Positions 22,952 through 31,999 are shown, numbered from the stretch's first letter. The stretch: DNA of 48,013 nt from Alphaproteobacteria bacterium (GCA_016780775.1 JADHLI010000018.1:1-48013), one strand, 5' to 3'. Made by a program: numbers and translations. The notes: generated from the sequence alone by a model not told the origin.

Positions 22952-23896
22952 TTAAGCTTCTTCTTTATCATCCGTGTTTTGCACCGAGCGAAGCCTGTCC
23001 ACAATCGCTTTCACATCATCTTCTGCAAGGTTAAGATCGCGCGATAATTTATTAATCTCGCGTCGCTCACTTGGGGTAATATGCCCGTCTGCTAGCGCCC
23101 GGCGCACCTCAGTTTCCATAATATTACGCTTTTTAGTCATCTGGTTGGAAAAGCCAGATGCAACAATGCCTGTAAGCAAAGCAACCACACAAACCCCCAT
23201 AAGCGCGGTAAACCCTGCTACTAGCTTGCCAGCGGCTGTCATGGGCACCACGTCTCCGTAGCCAACAGTTGTGAGGGTGATAAAGGACCACCACATAGAT
23301 TCCGGGATAGAGCCAAAAACCTCTGGCTGAACTTCATGCTCAAACAAATAGATGGAAGTGCTGGAAATCATCACCGCCAGCACAAGAAGATAGAGCGTGG
23401 CCATAAAAGAGCGACGCTCATGCACCACCGCAGCCGCCAAATCTTCAAGCGCTGAGGTATAATGCGAGAGCTTGAACAATCGAGCAAGGCGCAAGATACG
23501 CAGCCAACGCAGGTCAATTCCGCCAAATAGAAGAGGTAGCAAGCTTGGCAATATCGCCACCAAGTCAATAATGCCAGTAGGGCTTAAGATATAGCGTAGG
23601 CGCGCCCGAAATACTGGGATTTTATTATGCTCGGCCACCACAGCGGCAGCCTTAATCCGCAATATATATTCAAGCGAAAATAAGCTGACTGATATGGCTT
23701 CTATCCACCAGAAAACCATATGATATTCTGCATAGAAGTAAGGCACAGTCTCTAGGCATACAGCCGTTAAATTGATGATAATAATAACTGAGAGCGTGAT
23801 ATCCACCCACCAGCTAGCCCTATCGCCCGGCTCAGCTTTTTCAAGCAGGCGATAGAGATACTGGTTAAAGGTTTTAACATCCGGTTGTGCAGGCAT
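22952..23896 (-). CDS. Voltage-gated potassium channel (six-helix Kv type)
   Basis: The 314-residue membrane protein has six predicted helices. S4 is rich in Arg at three-residue spacing (LRWLRILRLARLFKLS, about 129-144), and the pore carries the selectivity filter TLTTVGYGDVVP (about 207-218). This is a Kv-like tetrameric potassium channel of the inner membrane. After S6 the cytoplasmic tail contains an acidic helical domain (ALADGHITPSERREINKLSR at about 267-286, then LNLAEDDVKAIVDRLR), reminiscent of helical domains that sense ligands or mediate assembly. It starts 34 bases after gloB on the same strand. Physiological role (potential or osmotic control) is unknown. Confidence 0.92.
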   Translation of the reverse strand: MPAQPDVKTFNQYLYRLLEKAEPGDRASWWVDITLSVIIIINLTAVCLETVPYFYAEYHMVFWWIEAISVSLFSLEYILRIKAAAVVAEHNKIPVFRARLRYILSPTGIIDLVAILPSLLPLLFGGIDLRWLRILRLARLFKLSHYTSALEDLAAAVVHERRSFMATLYLLVLAVMISSTSIYLFEHEVQPEVFGSIPESMWWSFITLTTVGYGDVVPMTAAGKLVAGFTALMGVCVVALLTGIVASGFSNQMTKKRNIMETEVRRALADGHITPSERREINKLSRDLNLAEDDVKAIVDRLRSVQNTDDKEEA

Positions 23897-23930
23897 TCAG
23901 ACGTCCTGATCCATGGTCATTACAGCGTCT

Positions 23931-24701
23931 TTAAAAATTATCCTTACGACTTCTTATTTCAGCAAACACGTCTCTATCAGAAGCCTCTATCATCTTTAGG
24001 TGCGCGCGAATTCCTGCATCAGAGGCGCGCAGAAACGGGTTAGTTGCCAGCTCTTCAGATAACAGGCTCGGCACCGTTGGCTGACCCTTTGCCCGCTTTT
24101 CTTCTACCCCAGCGCAACGGGCAATTAAATCTGCATTATCCGGGTCAACAGATAGCGCAAATTTAGCATTACTTTGGGTATATTCATGGCTAGAATAAAT
24201 GGTGGTATTTGCTGGCAGTGCCATCAATTTGGTTAAGCTATTCCACATCATGGAGGGATCGCCCTCAAATATACGCCCACACCCTAGCGAGAACAGCGTA
24301 TCGCCAGTAAAACAAACCCCTTGTTCTGGTAGATAATAATTCAGCATATCCAGCGTATGGCCAGGCGTTGCGATAACTTCGATATCTGTTCCGCCAAAAT
24401 TCAGCCTATCCCCTTCGGCAAGGATTTGGGTGATATGCGCATGCCCATCCTTATCACCAGCCGGGCCATAGACTGTAGCCCCGGTTGCGCCGGCTAATTC
24501 AACCACCCCATCTGTATGATCCCAGTGATGATGGGTCAGTAAAATATGGCTAACACGCCAGCCAGTTTCCGCAATAGCCGCTTGATAGGCAGCACCATCA
24601 CCAGCATCTATCGCGGCTGTCTGGCCACTTTCAGGGTCATGCATCAATACCCCATAATTATCGCTGCCATATAAAAACTGATGAAATCTGAATGGGATCA
24701 T
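23931..24701 (-). CDS. gloB: Hydroxyacylglutathione hydrolase (glyoxalase II)
   Basis: The 256-residue metallo-beta-lactamase-fold enzyme carries the metal motif THHHWDH (residues 56-62), IEVIATPGHTLDMLNYYLP, FTGDTLFSLGCGRIFEGDPS and the substrate-binding YSSHEYTQSNAKFAL. It hydrolyses S-D-lactoylglutathione to D-lactate and glutathione, the last step of methylglyoxal detoxification. I take the ATG at 24701, preceded by GGAGG at 10 bases; an upstream in-frame start at 24824 would add 41 residues that do not resemble the family. It precedes the channel gene and diverges from the amidase fusion gene. Confidence 0.94.
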   Translation of the reverse strand: MIPFRFHQFLYGSDNYGVLMHDPESGQTAAIDAGDGAAYQAAIAETGWRVSHILLTHHHWDHTDGVVELAGATGATVYGPAGDKDGHAHITQILAEGDRLNFGGTDIEVIATPGHTLDMLNYYLPEQGVCFTGDTLFSLGCGRIFEGDPSMMWNSLTKLMALPANTTIYSSHEYTQSNAKFALSVDPDNADLIARCAGVEEKRAKGQPTVPSLLSEELATNPFLRASDAGIRAHLKMIEASDRDVFAEIRSRKDNF

Positions 24702-24886
24702 TTTGCGCTTGCCTCCGCAGGTATCTGATAGACCTAACCACAGGTCTAATATGTCAGGTGCTAGTCTAACCGCAATAGTGCCGCCCTCACAAGGGGGGTA
24801 TCTACCCGTCATTTGAGAAGACAAAAACCACCTATTTTATACAAGGCCACTTGCAAGCTAATAGCATCTCGCGCCATGATGCTGAC

Positions 24887-26158
24887 ATGTTAGAGCCTAA
24901 ACATATTCGCTATCTTGTTGTGCATTGCTCGGATACCCCTGATGATGACGGGGTTACTGCAGCCGATATCCATGCCATGCATCTTGGATTTGGCTGGGAT
25001 GGTGCTGGCTATCATGCCATAATTACCCGTGATGGGATGTGTCATGCAGGGCGGCCTGAATATTGGCAAGGCGCCCATGTAAAGGGACGCAATCAGGATA
25101 GTTTAGGCGTCTGTCTTATCGGGCGGCATGCCTTTACTAGCGCCCAGTTTGCCGCACTTGAAACCTTGCTTCTGGACTGGCAAGGGCGCTACCCAGATGC
25201 TGAGGTGGTTGGCCACCGCGACATTCAGGACACCCCTAAAACCTGCCCTAATTTTGATGCCGGCCAGTGGTGGCAAAACCATAATCCACTAGCCGGGCAA
25301 ACTGCCCTTGTGATGGCGGCTTGTGCGCCGCTTTATAAGACCCCGCCAGCTAGAGATGGTTTGCTGCCTGCCCCAGAAACAGAAGCCCTGATGGGTGAAG
25401 TGGTGGAAATACAAAGCCCAGATCAGGTGTCAGGCTATATAGAAGTTAGGCTAAAACAAGATGGCTATAAGGGATGGATGGCTGTAACCTGCCTCTGCCG
25501 TACTCCTGACGATATAAACCGCCAGAAAAGGCATAAAATTACCGCTGCTGCAACATTTGTCACCGCCGCGCCTGATGTAAAATCTGCGCCGCTGGCCAGC
25601 TTGTCTATGGGCGCAATAGTAAAAGTTGAAGATGAAAAAGATAGCTATACCAAAGTTAGCCTTAATGGCCGAGCAGGCATGCAGCTAGCGGGATATCTGC
25701 CGACGCATACCCTTGGTGAGGCCGTTAGCGATATAAAAGTGCCGGAAACCGATTGGCCGGTATTTGGTGAAAAATTTTTGGGCATGCCTTATAAATGGGG
25801 CGGGCGTAGTGCTGCTGGCCTTGATTGCTCAGCACTCCTTCAGCTTTCTTTGAGTGCGGCAGGCTTTAACGTTCCGCGCGACAGCAGACCGCAACACGCC
25901 TTTATGAAACCAGCAGCGAAGATGCCAGATGCCCGCTTTAAGAATTATCAGCGCGGTGATATCCTGTTCTGGGAGGGGCATGTTGGTATATGCATAAGCA
26001 AGGCGTTATTGCTGCATGCGAATGCGTATCATGCCAATGTTGCGATAGAGCCAATAGAACAAGCTATCACCCGCATAAAAAGCTATTTTGGCGCGCCAAC
26101 CGAGCATATTGATGGCGCACAGCTACTACAACTACTTAGCCGCCAGCCCCTAAGCTAG
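24887..26158 (+). CDS. Bifunctional amidase_2 and NlpC/P60 peptidoglycan hydrolase
   Basis: The product of about 423 residues joins two cell-wall enzymes. Residues 1-130 form a T7-lysozyme-like N-acetylmuramoyl-L-alanine amidase: IRYLVVHCSDTPDDDG with the first zinc His, GAGYHAIITRDG, and VVGHRDIQDTPKTCPNFD with the other His/Cys ligands. A middle SH3-like part (about 140-280) leads to an NlpC/P60 domain (about 290-410) with WGGRSAAGLDCSALLQLSLS (Cys about 314), FWEGHVGICIS and LLHANAYHAN supplying the catalytic triad. NlpC/P60 enzymes cut the gamma-D-Glu-meso-diaminopimelate bond. There is no signal peptide, so a cytosolic muropeptide-degrading role is inferred. A TTG start at 24851 would add 12 residues. 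Confidence 0.86.
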   Translation: MLEPKHIRYLVVHCSDTPDDDGVTAADIHAMHLGFGWDGAGYHAIITRDGMCHAGRPEYWQGAHVKGRNQDSLGVCLIGRHAFTSAQFAALETLLLDWQGRYPDAEVVGHRDIQDTPKTCPNFDAGQWWQNHNPLAGQTALVMAACAPLYKTPPARDGLLPAPETEALMGEVVEIQSPDQVSGYIEVRLKQDGYKGWMAVTCLCRTPDDINRQKRHKITAAATFVTAAPDVKSAPLASLSMGAIVKVEDEKDSYTKVSLNGRAGMQLAGYLPTHTLGEAVSDIKVPETDWPVFGEKFLGMPYKWGGRSAAGLDCSALLQLSLSAAGFNVPRDSRPQHAFMKPAAKMPDARFKNYQRGDILFWEGHVGICISKALLLHANAYHANVAIEPIEQAITRIKSYFGAPTEHIDGAQLLQLLSRQPLS

Positions 26159-26166
26159 CGCCTCTT

Positions 26167-27537
26167 TTAACTCTTTTTCCTATCCAAACTAGTTAACGTG
26201 CCGCGCATCCACCATAATAGCACCAATGACGGGCCAACCATTATTGCGGTGATGATAAAGAACATCCCCCAATCTCCGTTTAACCAATCAACCAACGCCC
26301 CAGAAGACGAGGCTAGAAAGGTTCGCCCTAGCGTGCCAATAGAGGCCAGCAAGGCATATTGGGTGGCCGTATAATTTCGATCGACCAAAAGCGAAATAAA
26401 GGCCACAAACACTACGGTTGCGATAGCGGCGGCTAAATCATCTAGCACCACCGCTAGTGCAAATAACCATTCAACCTTGCCTTTCCATGCCAGAACAGAG
26501 AATAACAAATTGGTTCCGGCCATAAACAGTCCAGCCAGCAATAACGCACGCACCACCCCTGAGCGCACCGCAACATAGGCGCCAAGCAGGGACGATATAA
26601 CCGTAACCACCCAGCCCAACCCTTTGGAATAGATAGCAATATCTGATTTCGAAAAGCCGACTTCTTTATAAAAGATAATCGACATCTTGCCCATAAAGGC
26701 CTCACCTATCTTAAACATGAAGATAAAGCAGAGCAGCATCAGGCCAATTTTAAATCCATTATTCCGGAAAAAACTTAGTAACGGGGTTACTACCGTTGAG
26801 CCTAAAAAGCTGAGCATAAGGGTCAGCGCACTTTTCTGCCCCATTGTTTCCTGTAGTTCATCCTGCGCCGCATTTTGTGCCGCTATCCGCTCTTTTGTAC
26901 CAGTTTCGGGGATCAGCAAAAGACCTAAATTGGTAAGGACCACCACCCCTCCTAGAACAATAAAAGTCATCTGCCAGTAATTTTCGATGCCCATTGTCTC
27001 AAACTTGTCTGCCAGCAGAAGCGCAGCCATTCCGCCCAGCTTAAAGCCCGTCCACCACCCGATTACCGCCATAGATGCACCGGCTGCCATCGCGCCAGTT
27101 TCAGCGCGGTCTATCTGTTCTATACGCAAGGCATCAATAGTGATATCCTGGGTTGCCGAACAGGCCGCAATAGCAAGCCCTATTGCCATTACTAAAACAA
27201 TATTGGCCGATGGTGCGGTGGTGGCCCATAGCAACAATCCTGCTAGAATAATGACCTGCATCGTCAAAATCCATGCCTTCCGATGCCCTAGCATGTCAGT
27301 TAGGAACGGCACCCGCAAACGGTCAATCAACGGCGCCCATAAGAAATTTATCGAATAAACAGAGAAAATCAGCCCTGCCCAGCCAACCGCACTCCGCGAT
27401 AGGCCATCTTCTTTCAGCCAAAGTGAGAGGGCGCTCCCAATTAAAACCCATGGAAAGCCGCTGATAATCCCTAGCAAGAAAATACGCTGCATGCGGACGT
27501 CCAGAAAAAGCCCAAGCCCCTTTGATGATGCTTCCAT
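26167..27537 (-). CDS. ampG: AmpG-type muropeptide permease (MFS)
   Basis: The 456-residue protein has about twelve to fourteen membrane helices and the AmpG/PAT-family signature in helices 4-5: IAACSATQDITIDALRIEQI followed by AETGAMAAGASMAVIGWWTG and FKLGGMAALLLADKF. AmpG imports GlcNAc-anhydroMurNAc and its peptides into the cytoplasm for recycling. The neighbours on both sides are enzymes that would process these products: the amidase-NlpC fusion 8 bases away converging, and a YkuD gene diverging upstream. Length and motifs fit AmpG. Transport specificity is from family knowledge. Confidence 0.9.
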   Translation of the reverse strand: MEASSKGLGLFLDVRMQRIFLLGIISGFPWVLIGSALSLWLKEDGLSRSAVGWAGLIFSVYSINFLWAPLIDRLRVPFLTDMLGHRKAWILTMQVIILAGLLLWATTAPSANIVLVMAIGLAIAACSATQDITIDALRIEQIDRAETGAMAAGASMAVIGWWTGFKLGGMAALLLADKFETMGIENYWQMTFIVLGGVVVLTNLGLLLIPETGTKERIAAQNAAQDELQETMGQKSALTLMLSFLGSTVVTPLLSFFRNNGFKIGLMLLCFIFMFKIGEAFMGKMSIIFYKEVGFSKSDIAIYSKGLGWVVTVISSLLGAYVAVRSGVVRALLLAGLFMAGTNLLFSVLAWKGKVEWLFALAVVLDDLAAAIATVVFVAFISLLVDRNYTATQYALLASIGTLGRTFLASSSGALVDWLNGDWGMFFIITAIMVGPSLVLLWWMRGTLTSLDRKKS

Positions 27538-27650
27538 ATTCCCCCCACCTTTAAGCTTTAAGACAAAGCTTGTAAGATATTTGCGCTATCTGCGCATAAA
27601 AGCTAGCTTCAGTCTAGGGGGAGTTGATAGCAGATGGCAAGAGGCAGGCA

Positions 27651-28175
27651 ATGAGCGAAATATGGCATTTGCGCGCGCAAGAACAGGGATATGTACTTGA
27701 TACTGGCTTTGCACATTTAACCTGTTTTGTTGGCAAAAGCGGACTGATAGATGCAAGGCATAAGCACGAAGGTGATGGGGCTACCCCAAAAGGGCAATGG
27801 GCGGTGCGCGGGTTATTTTATCGCCCTGACCGCATAGATAAAAACCAGCTTCCCACTGCCCTGCCAATGCCGATACGCAGCCTTGCCCCAAATGATGGCT
27901 GGTGCGATGATGCAGACTCACCAGCTTATAATTATCCTGTGCGCCTGCCCTTTTCTGGGCGGTATGAAGATTTATGGCGCGGGGATGGGCTGTATGATTT
28001 AATTCTGCCACTAGGTTATAATGATGCCCCGCCGCAAGCTGGCAAGGGCAGTGCAATTTTCCTGCATTGCGCTGATGCTGAAACTAGATACACAAAAGGC
28101 TGTGTTGCCCTGCGCCATTCTGATTTATTAACCGCTATCCAAAAGGTTAAGAGCCCTCTTTATATTAACATTTGA
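27651..28175 (+). CDS. Cytosolic YkuD-family enzyme (likely L,D-carboxypeptidase)
   Basis: The 174-residue protein is a bare YkuD domain with GDGATPKGQW (41-50), then SAIFLHCADAE with His139 and RYTKGCVALRH with catalytic Cys151. There is no signal peptide or lipobox. YkuD proteins in the periplasm act as L,D-transpeptidases. Signal-less members such as Acinetobacter ElsL are cytosolic L,D-carboxypeptidases that trim the terminal D-Ala from recycled tetrapeptides, and that role suits the neighbourhood. The start is the ATG at 27651 with AGAGG upstream; an in-frame TTG at 27624 is less likely. The gene ends in TGA TAA, and the next open frame begins directly after. Confidence 0.86.
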   Translation: MSEIWHLRAQEQGYVLDTGFAHLTCFVGKSGLIDARHKHEGDGATPKGQWAVRGLFYRPDRIDKNQLPTALPMPIRSLAPNDGWCDDADSPAYNYPVRLPFSGRYEDLWRGDGLYDLILPLGYNDAPPQAGKGSAIFLHCADAETRYTKGCVALRHSDLLTAIQKVKSPLYINI

Positions 28176-28214
28176 TAATGTTTAGAAGTTGAAGTAGGCA
28201 CGGATAAATATATC

Positions 28215-29768
28215 GTGCTGAAGGATGACGGCACATTTGAGGCCGTTACACAATCAGATTTAGATAAACTGTCAGCAGGTAGTTTTACGATCGTGGCAAC
28301 CCTTCACACGGATATCAGTGATATTGAAGATGAAGGTCTGATAGATACCCAGCAAAAAACTGAATCAGATGCGGATTATTTCACCTCAACAACCGAATTA
28401 AAGAAAATTGATATCAAGCTTACGGACGTCGCTCTCAATCTAACTGTCACGAAGGAAATGGATGAAAGCGCCACTATCAAGGGCGAAAATGACATTCTTG
28501 GTCATGAAAAACATGAAGATGACCATGTATCCTATCAAGAGGCTGAGGCGGCAGATACCCGCATAGTTGATTTAGACGGGGATATGAGCACCACATCAGA
28601 CCAAATAAAAGACATTGATGGGGTGATTATAGATTTATCGGCCTCAGCTAAAGATACCGCCGATGATGAATATGCCACTAAGACCACTGAGGATAGCAAC
28701 GATGTTATCACGCTAGGTGCCAATGCTGGCGATTTGGCCGCAGGGGATAAGCTAACCAGTATTGAGAATATCACCGGCTCTGGCTTTGTTGATGTACTTA
28801 TCGGGGATGGCAGCGCAAACACCCTTAATGGCGAGGCTGGCGATGATTATCTGAATGGCGGCACGGGCGATGATACGCTAGAGGGCGGGACAGGCAATGA
28901 CACCCTTAATGGCGGGGCTGGCGCAGATACCCTAGATGGCGGCAGTAGCAGTGATACCGCGTCTTATTCTGGCTCAAATCAGCTTAGTGGCCGCACCGGT
29001 ATGTATAAAGATTTTGACGGTGTAATAATTGACCTATCTGAAGCTCTTGTTACCGACCGCACCGCAAATAACAACGTTGGGGGAGCTACAAATCATGCAA
29101 ATGGTGATAGGTTAATCAGCATCGAACATTTAATTGGTTCAGACTATGATGACCTGTTAATCGCCAATATCACCTCAAACTTCTCGAACACCCTTGATGG
29201 CGGGGATGGCAATGATACAGCCTCTTATGCAGGTTCTAATGCAGGGGTTACGGTTACGGTCAATGCCACTTTGGGGAATACGGGCGGCCATGCTGACGGT
29301 GATGATTTATATAGTATCGAAAACCTTATCGGCTCTGCGCATGATGATAATCTAACCGGTGATGGCGGGGCAAATATTCTAAATGGCGGTGCTGGTGCAG
29401 ATAGGCTAACTGGCGGGGCTGGGGATGATATATTTGTCCTAGAACTATCAGATGGCGCGCGCGGCCAAGATATCGTCACTGATTTCACCGCGAGTTCGGA
29501 TAAGATACAAATAAGCTTAACGCAGGCGAATATCACCACTATCAATGGTGAGGGAAATGATGCAGACAAACTGGCAAAGCTGCTCGAGCTAGCCAATTTA
29601 AGCACCGCCAATAATGCGGATGCAGGGCACACATCTACCAGCAATGATGCCTCAGCTAATGATACGGTTATTACCTATACAGCTAGCGGCGCAAGTGACG
29701 TTGTGATGGTGCTAGAAGATTATGATACTGCGCTAACATTTGATGATTTCGCTCTAGAGGTTTTATAA
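28215..29768 (+). CDS. RTX calcium-binding repeat protein, apparently missing its N-terminus
   Basis: The 517-residue frame has hemolysin-type nonapeptide repeats in two blocks: about 195-250 (GEAGDDYLNGGTGDDTLEGG, TGNDTLNGGAGADTLDGG) and about 385-415 (GDGGANILNGGAGADRLTGG, AGDDIF). The C-terminal part (VTDFTASSDKIQIS; LTFDDFALEVL) resembles type I secretion ends. The listed start is a GTG without any ribosome-binding site. The same frame is open upstream to 28179 and still protein-like (LEVEVGTDKYIVLKDDGTF), which suggests a lost N-terminal part. No type I exporter is nearby. It could be a pseudogene remnant, or translation may begin at a downstream ATG near 28458. Composition is Asp/Gly/Thr-rich. 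Confidence 0.65.
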   Translation: MLKDDGTFEAVTQSDLDKLSAGSFTIVATLHTDISDIEDEGLIDTQQKTESDADYFTSTTELKKIDIKLTDVALNLTVTKEMDESATIKGENDILGHEKHEDDHVSYQEAEAADTRIVDLDGDMSTTSDQIKDIDGVIIDLSASAKDTADDEYATKTTEDSNDVITLGANAGDLAAGDKLTSIENITGSGFVDVLIGDGSANTLNGEAGDDYLNGGTGDDTLEGGTGNDTLNGGAGADTLDGGSSSDTASYSGSNQLSGRTGMYKDFDGVIIDLSEALVTDRTANNNVGGATNHANGDRLISIEHLIGSDYDDLLIANITSNFSNTLDGGDGNDTASYAGSNAGVTVTVNATLGNTGGHADGDDLYSIENLIGSAHDDNLTGDGGANILNGGAGADRLTGGAGDDIFVLELSDGARGQDIVTDFTASSDKIQISLTQANITTINGEGNDADKLAKLLELANLSTANNADAGHTSTSNDASANDTVITYTASGASDVVMVLEDYDTALTFDDFALEVL

Positions 29769-29832
29769 AGAGTTCTGCAAGAAAGTCTTTTGAGAAAGTC
29801 ATATAATTGGACTTGCGAAGGGGCGATATCCT

Positions 29833-30591
29833 CTAATCAGCGCCTTTCCCTGCAGCTAATAAAGCGATTATCTCAGCATGGCGGCGGCGTAGCTTCGCGT
29901 TGCGTGGCCGCATTTCAGACATTAATCCGTTATGAACCCGCCCTTGCAAAACCATCAGCTGTGTTGATATCAGATTAAGGCAGATTTTCTGCGCAGTACC
30001 AGCTTTCAGCCGAGTGGAGCCTGCCAAGGCCTCTGCACCTGTTTCCAACAAGATAGGATATTTTGCTACCGTCAATAAATCTGTATCACGGTTATTGGCC
30101 ATCCCAATGGTTAGCGCGCCTGCCTGCTCAGCAGAACTCAAAGCAGCAATAGTAAAGGCTGTCTTGCCGCTAGCCGCCAGCCCTATCACCACGTCCCCTG
30201 TGCCAATTTCTAGCGCCTTCACCCCGTCTTTTGCCGCCTCAATGTTGTCTTCTGCCCCCTCGATAGGGCGCACGAGCGCTTCCAATCCGCCTGCTATCAG
30301 ATAGTCCACGCGCGCAGCAGGCCAGTCAAAGGTCGGCAATAGCTCAGAGCCATCTTGCACCGCTATTCGCGCAGAGGTACCAGCCCCAACATAGATTAAC
30401 CGTGCATTACTATGTTCAGACAAGCATATATGCGCAGCCTCTATTGCCGAGGTTATCTCTGGCAAAGCAGCCTCTAGGGCAGGAATGGCTTGTGCCTGAT
30501 TTTCTAGCATAACCGCTAGCGCGTCCGCACATGCCAGCTTGTCTAGCCATTTTTCCGGCTCTAGCCGCGCTTCTGTATTATGCTCACTCAT
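29833..30591 (-). CDS. murQ: N-acetylmuramic acid 6-phosphate etherase MurQ (short form)
   Basis: The 252-residue SIS-domain protein has RLIYVGAGTSARIAVQDGSE (Glu83 equivalent to the catalytic Glu of E. coli MurQ), RPIEGAEDNIEAA, and GLAASGKTAFTIAALSSAEQ. It also has GSTRLKAGTAQKICLNLIST. MurQ converts MurNAc-6-phosphate into GlcNAc-6-phosphate and D-lactate, the step after AnmK. It is about 45 residues shorter than E. coli MurQ, lacking the C-terminal helical subdomain after MSEMRPRNAKLRRRHAEI. It diverges from anmK, 161 bases apart. Confidence 0.92.
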   Translation of the reverse strand: MSEHNTEARLEPEKWLDKLACADALAVMLENQAQAIPALEAALPEITSAIEAAHICLSEHSNARLIYVGAGTSARIAVQDGSELLPTFDWPAARVDYLIAGGLEALVRPIEGAEDNIEAAKDGVKALEIGTGDVVIGLAASGKTAFTIAALSSAEQAGALTIGMANNRDTDLLTVAKYPILLETGAEALAGSTRLKAGTAQKICLNLISTQLMVLQGRVHNGLMSEMRPRNAKLRRRHAEIIALLAAGKGAD

Positions 30592-30690
30592 TAATCTGTT
30601 ATCTTTCTGCCGATTACTAAAGTTTTATGCCTTATTATATCGTTTGAACTTATCACAAAACATCACCATCTAACTTTGCGGTTCAGCCAG

Positions 30691-30726
30691 ATTATCATAG
30701 AATGCAGAATATCATAGAATGTCAAA
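30691..30726. repeat. 18-bp tandem duplication upstream of anmK
   Basis: Two 18-base units at 30691 and 30709 share ATCATAGAATG. They sit between murQ and anmK, ending 26 bases before the anmK ATG, so they fall in the leader region. Confidence 0.7.
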
Positions 30727-30752
30727 ACCTCATCAGAAGGCAAGGTAGATTT

Positions 30753-31886
30753 ATGCCCACATCCATGCAGAGAATAATTGGCCTAATGTCTGGGACAAGT
30801 GCAGATGGCATAGATGCTACCATCATTTGCTCAGACGGGACGCGAATTGAACGCACTGGCCATGCCATCACCCTTGCCTACCCAAGCGGCCTGCGCAAAG
30901 CAATATTGGCAGCTGCCGCAGATGCAGCATCTTACCTGGCAGACCCAAATCGCCGCGCCCAGTTGATACACAGCATTACAGATGCCCATAGCAAAGCCGT
31001 GGCCAGCTTGCGACAATCTGCCAATTTCCCAGAAATTGACCTGATAGGCTTTCATGGCCAGACTGTCTATCATAACCCTGCCCTAGGCCGCACTATCCAG
31101 CTTGGTGATGGTAGCCAGCTTGCCAAAGCAGCCAATATTCCAGTCATCTATGATTTTAGAGCCGCAGATATGGAAGCAGGCGGACAAGGCGCGCCTCTAG
31201 CGCCAATTTATCACCAGCTTATCCTGCAGCAGGCCGCCTGCGAAACTAGCGATATAAAACTGCCAGCTCTTTTTATCAATATTGGCGGGGTATCAAACGC
31301 CAGCTTTGTAACAAACGCAGGTGTAGAGGGGTATGATATTGGCCCTGGCAACGCACTGATAGATGATTTATGCCAGATTTTTTACCAAAAACCATTTGAT
31401 GCAGGCGGCGAAATTGCGGCGTCTGGCGAGATTTACACCCCCTTTATCGAAAGCGTGCTAGCTGACCCATTTTTCAAAATAGCGGGACCTCGCTCGCTAG
31501 ACCGTGCCCATTTTCATGGCCATCTTAGCCAGCCTGACTTTGCCAGCCTGCCAGCAGCTGATCAGATTGCCACTGCTACCGCCCTAACAGCACGAGCAAC
31601 TCTTCACTATATTGCCCAGCTAGAGGTGTTGCCGGAGACGATCATTATCGCAGGGGGCGGCGTACATAATCACACGCTGATAGCGCAGATAAAAAAGGGT
31701 CTGCCGCGTTCTTGTAGGCTTATCGAAGCGCAGGCAATAGGCTGTTCTCCTGATTTTGCCGAAGCTGAGCTAATGGCGCTCCTCGCCGCCAGATGGCAGG
31801 CCAAACTCCCTTCCAGTTTTCCAACAACAACCGGCGTGCCGTCCCCGCAAATTTGCGGAGTAAGGGCAATACCGCCTAATATCTAG
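30753..31886 (+). CDS. anmK: Anhydro-N-acetylmuramic acid kinase AnmK
   Basis: The 377-residue ASKHA-fold kinase begins QRIIGLMSGTSADGIDATII (phosphate-binding loop). It contains IGFHGQTVYHNPALGRTIQL, GDGSQLAKAANIPVIYDFRA, INIGGVSNASFVTNAGVEGY followed by DIGPGNALIDDL, and VHNHTLIAQIKKGLP near the end. It phosphorylates and opens 1,6-anhydroMurNAc to MurNAc-6-phosphate, feeding MurQ. I use the ATG at 30753, with AAGG 7 bases upstream; an in-frame ATG at 30702 adds 17 residues that do not fit. The stop codon lies inside a 17-bp tandem repeat. Confidence 0.94.
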   Translation: MPTSMQRIIGLMSGTSADGIDATIICSDGTRIERTGHAITLAYPSGLRKAILAAAADAASYLADPNRRAQLIHSITDAHSKAVASLRQSANFPEIDLIGFHGQTVYHNPALGRTIQLGDGSQLAKAANIPVIYDFRAADMEAGGQGAPLAPIYHQLILQQAACETSDIKLPALFINIGGVSNASFVTNAGVEGYDIGPGNALIDDLCQIFYQKPFDAGGEIAASGEIYTPFIESVLADPFFKIAGPRSLDRAHFHGHLSQPDFASLPAADQIATATALTARATLHYIAQLEVLPETIIIAGGGVHNHTLIAQIKKGLPRSCRLIEAQAIGCSPDFAEAELMALLAARWQAKLPSSFPTTTGVPSPQICGVRAIPPNI

Positions 31887-31912
31887 TGCCGGCTAATATC
31901 TAGTGCCGGCTA
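31876..31912. repeat. 17-bp tandem repeat covering the anmK stop codon
   Basis: Two perfect copies of a 17-base unit, CTAATATCTAGTGCCGG, lie at 31876 and 31893, with three bases of a third. The anmK stop TAG is within the first copy. Confidence 0.9.
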
Positions 31913-31999
31913 AAGCTGTTCAAATTTTAAAGCTGGCAGGATGTCAGCAGAGCCATCTATACTAACGCTATCTTTGATCGGAACAGATGCCAGAGCCAT

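Noticed and set aside
28215-29768. Complete secreted RTX toxin with its exporter
   Set aside because: No type I secretion genes, no toxin enzymatic domain and no convincing start are seen.
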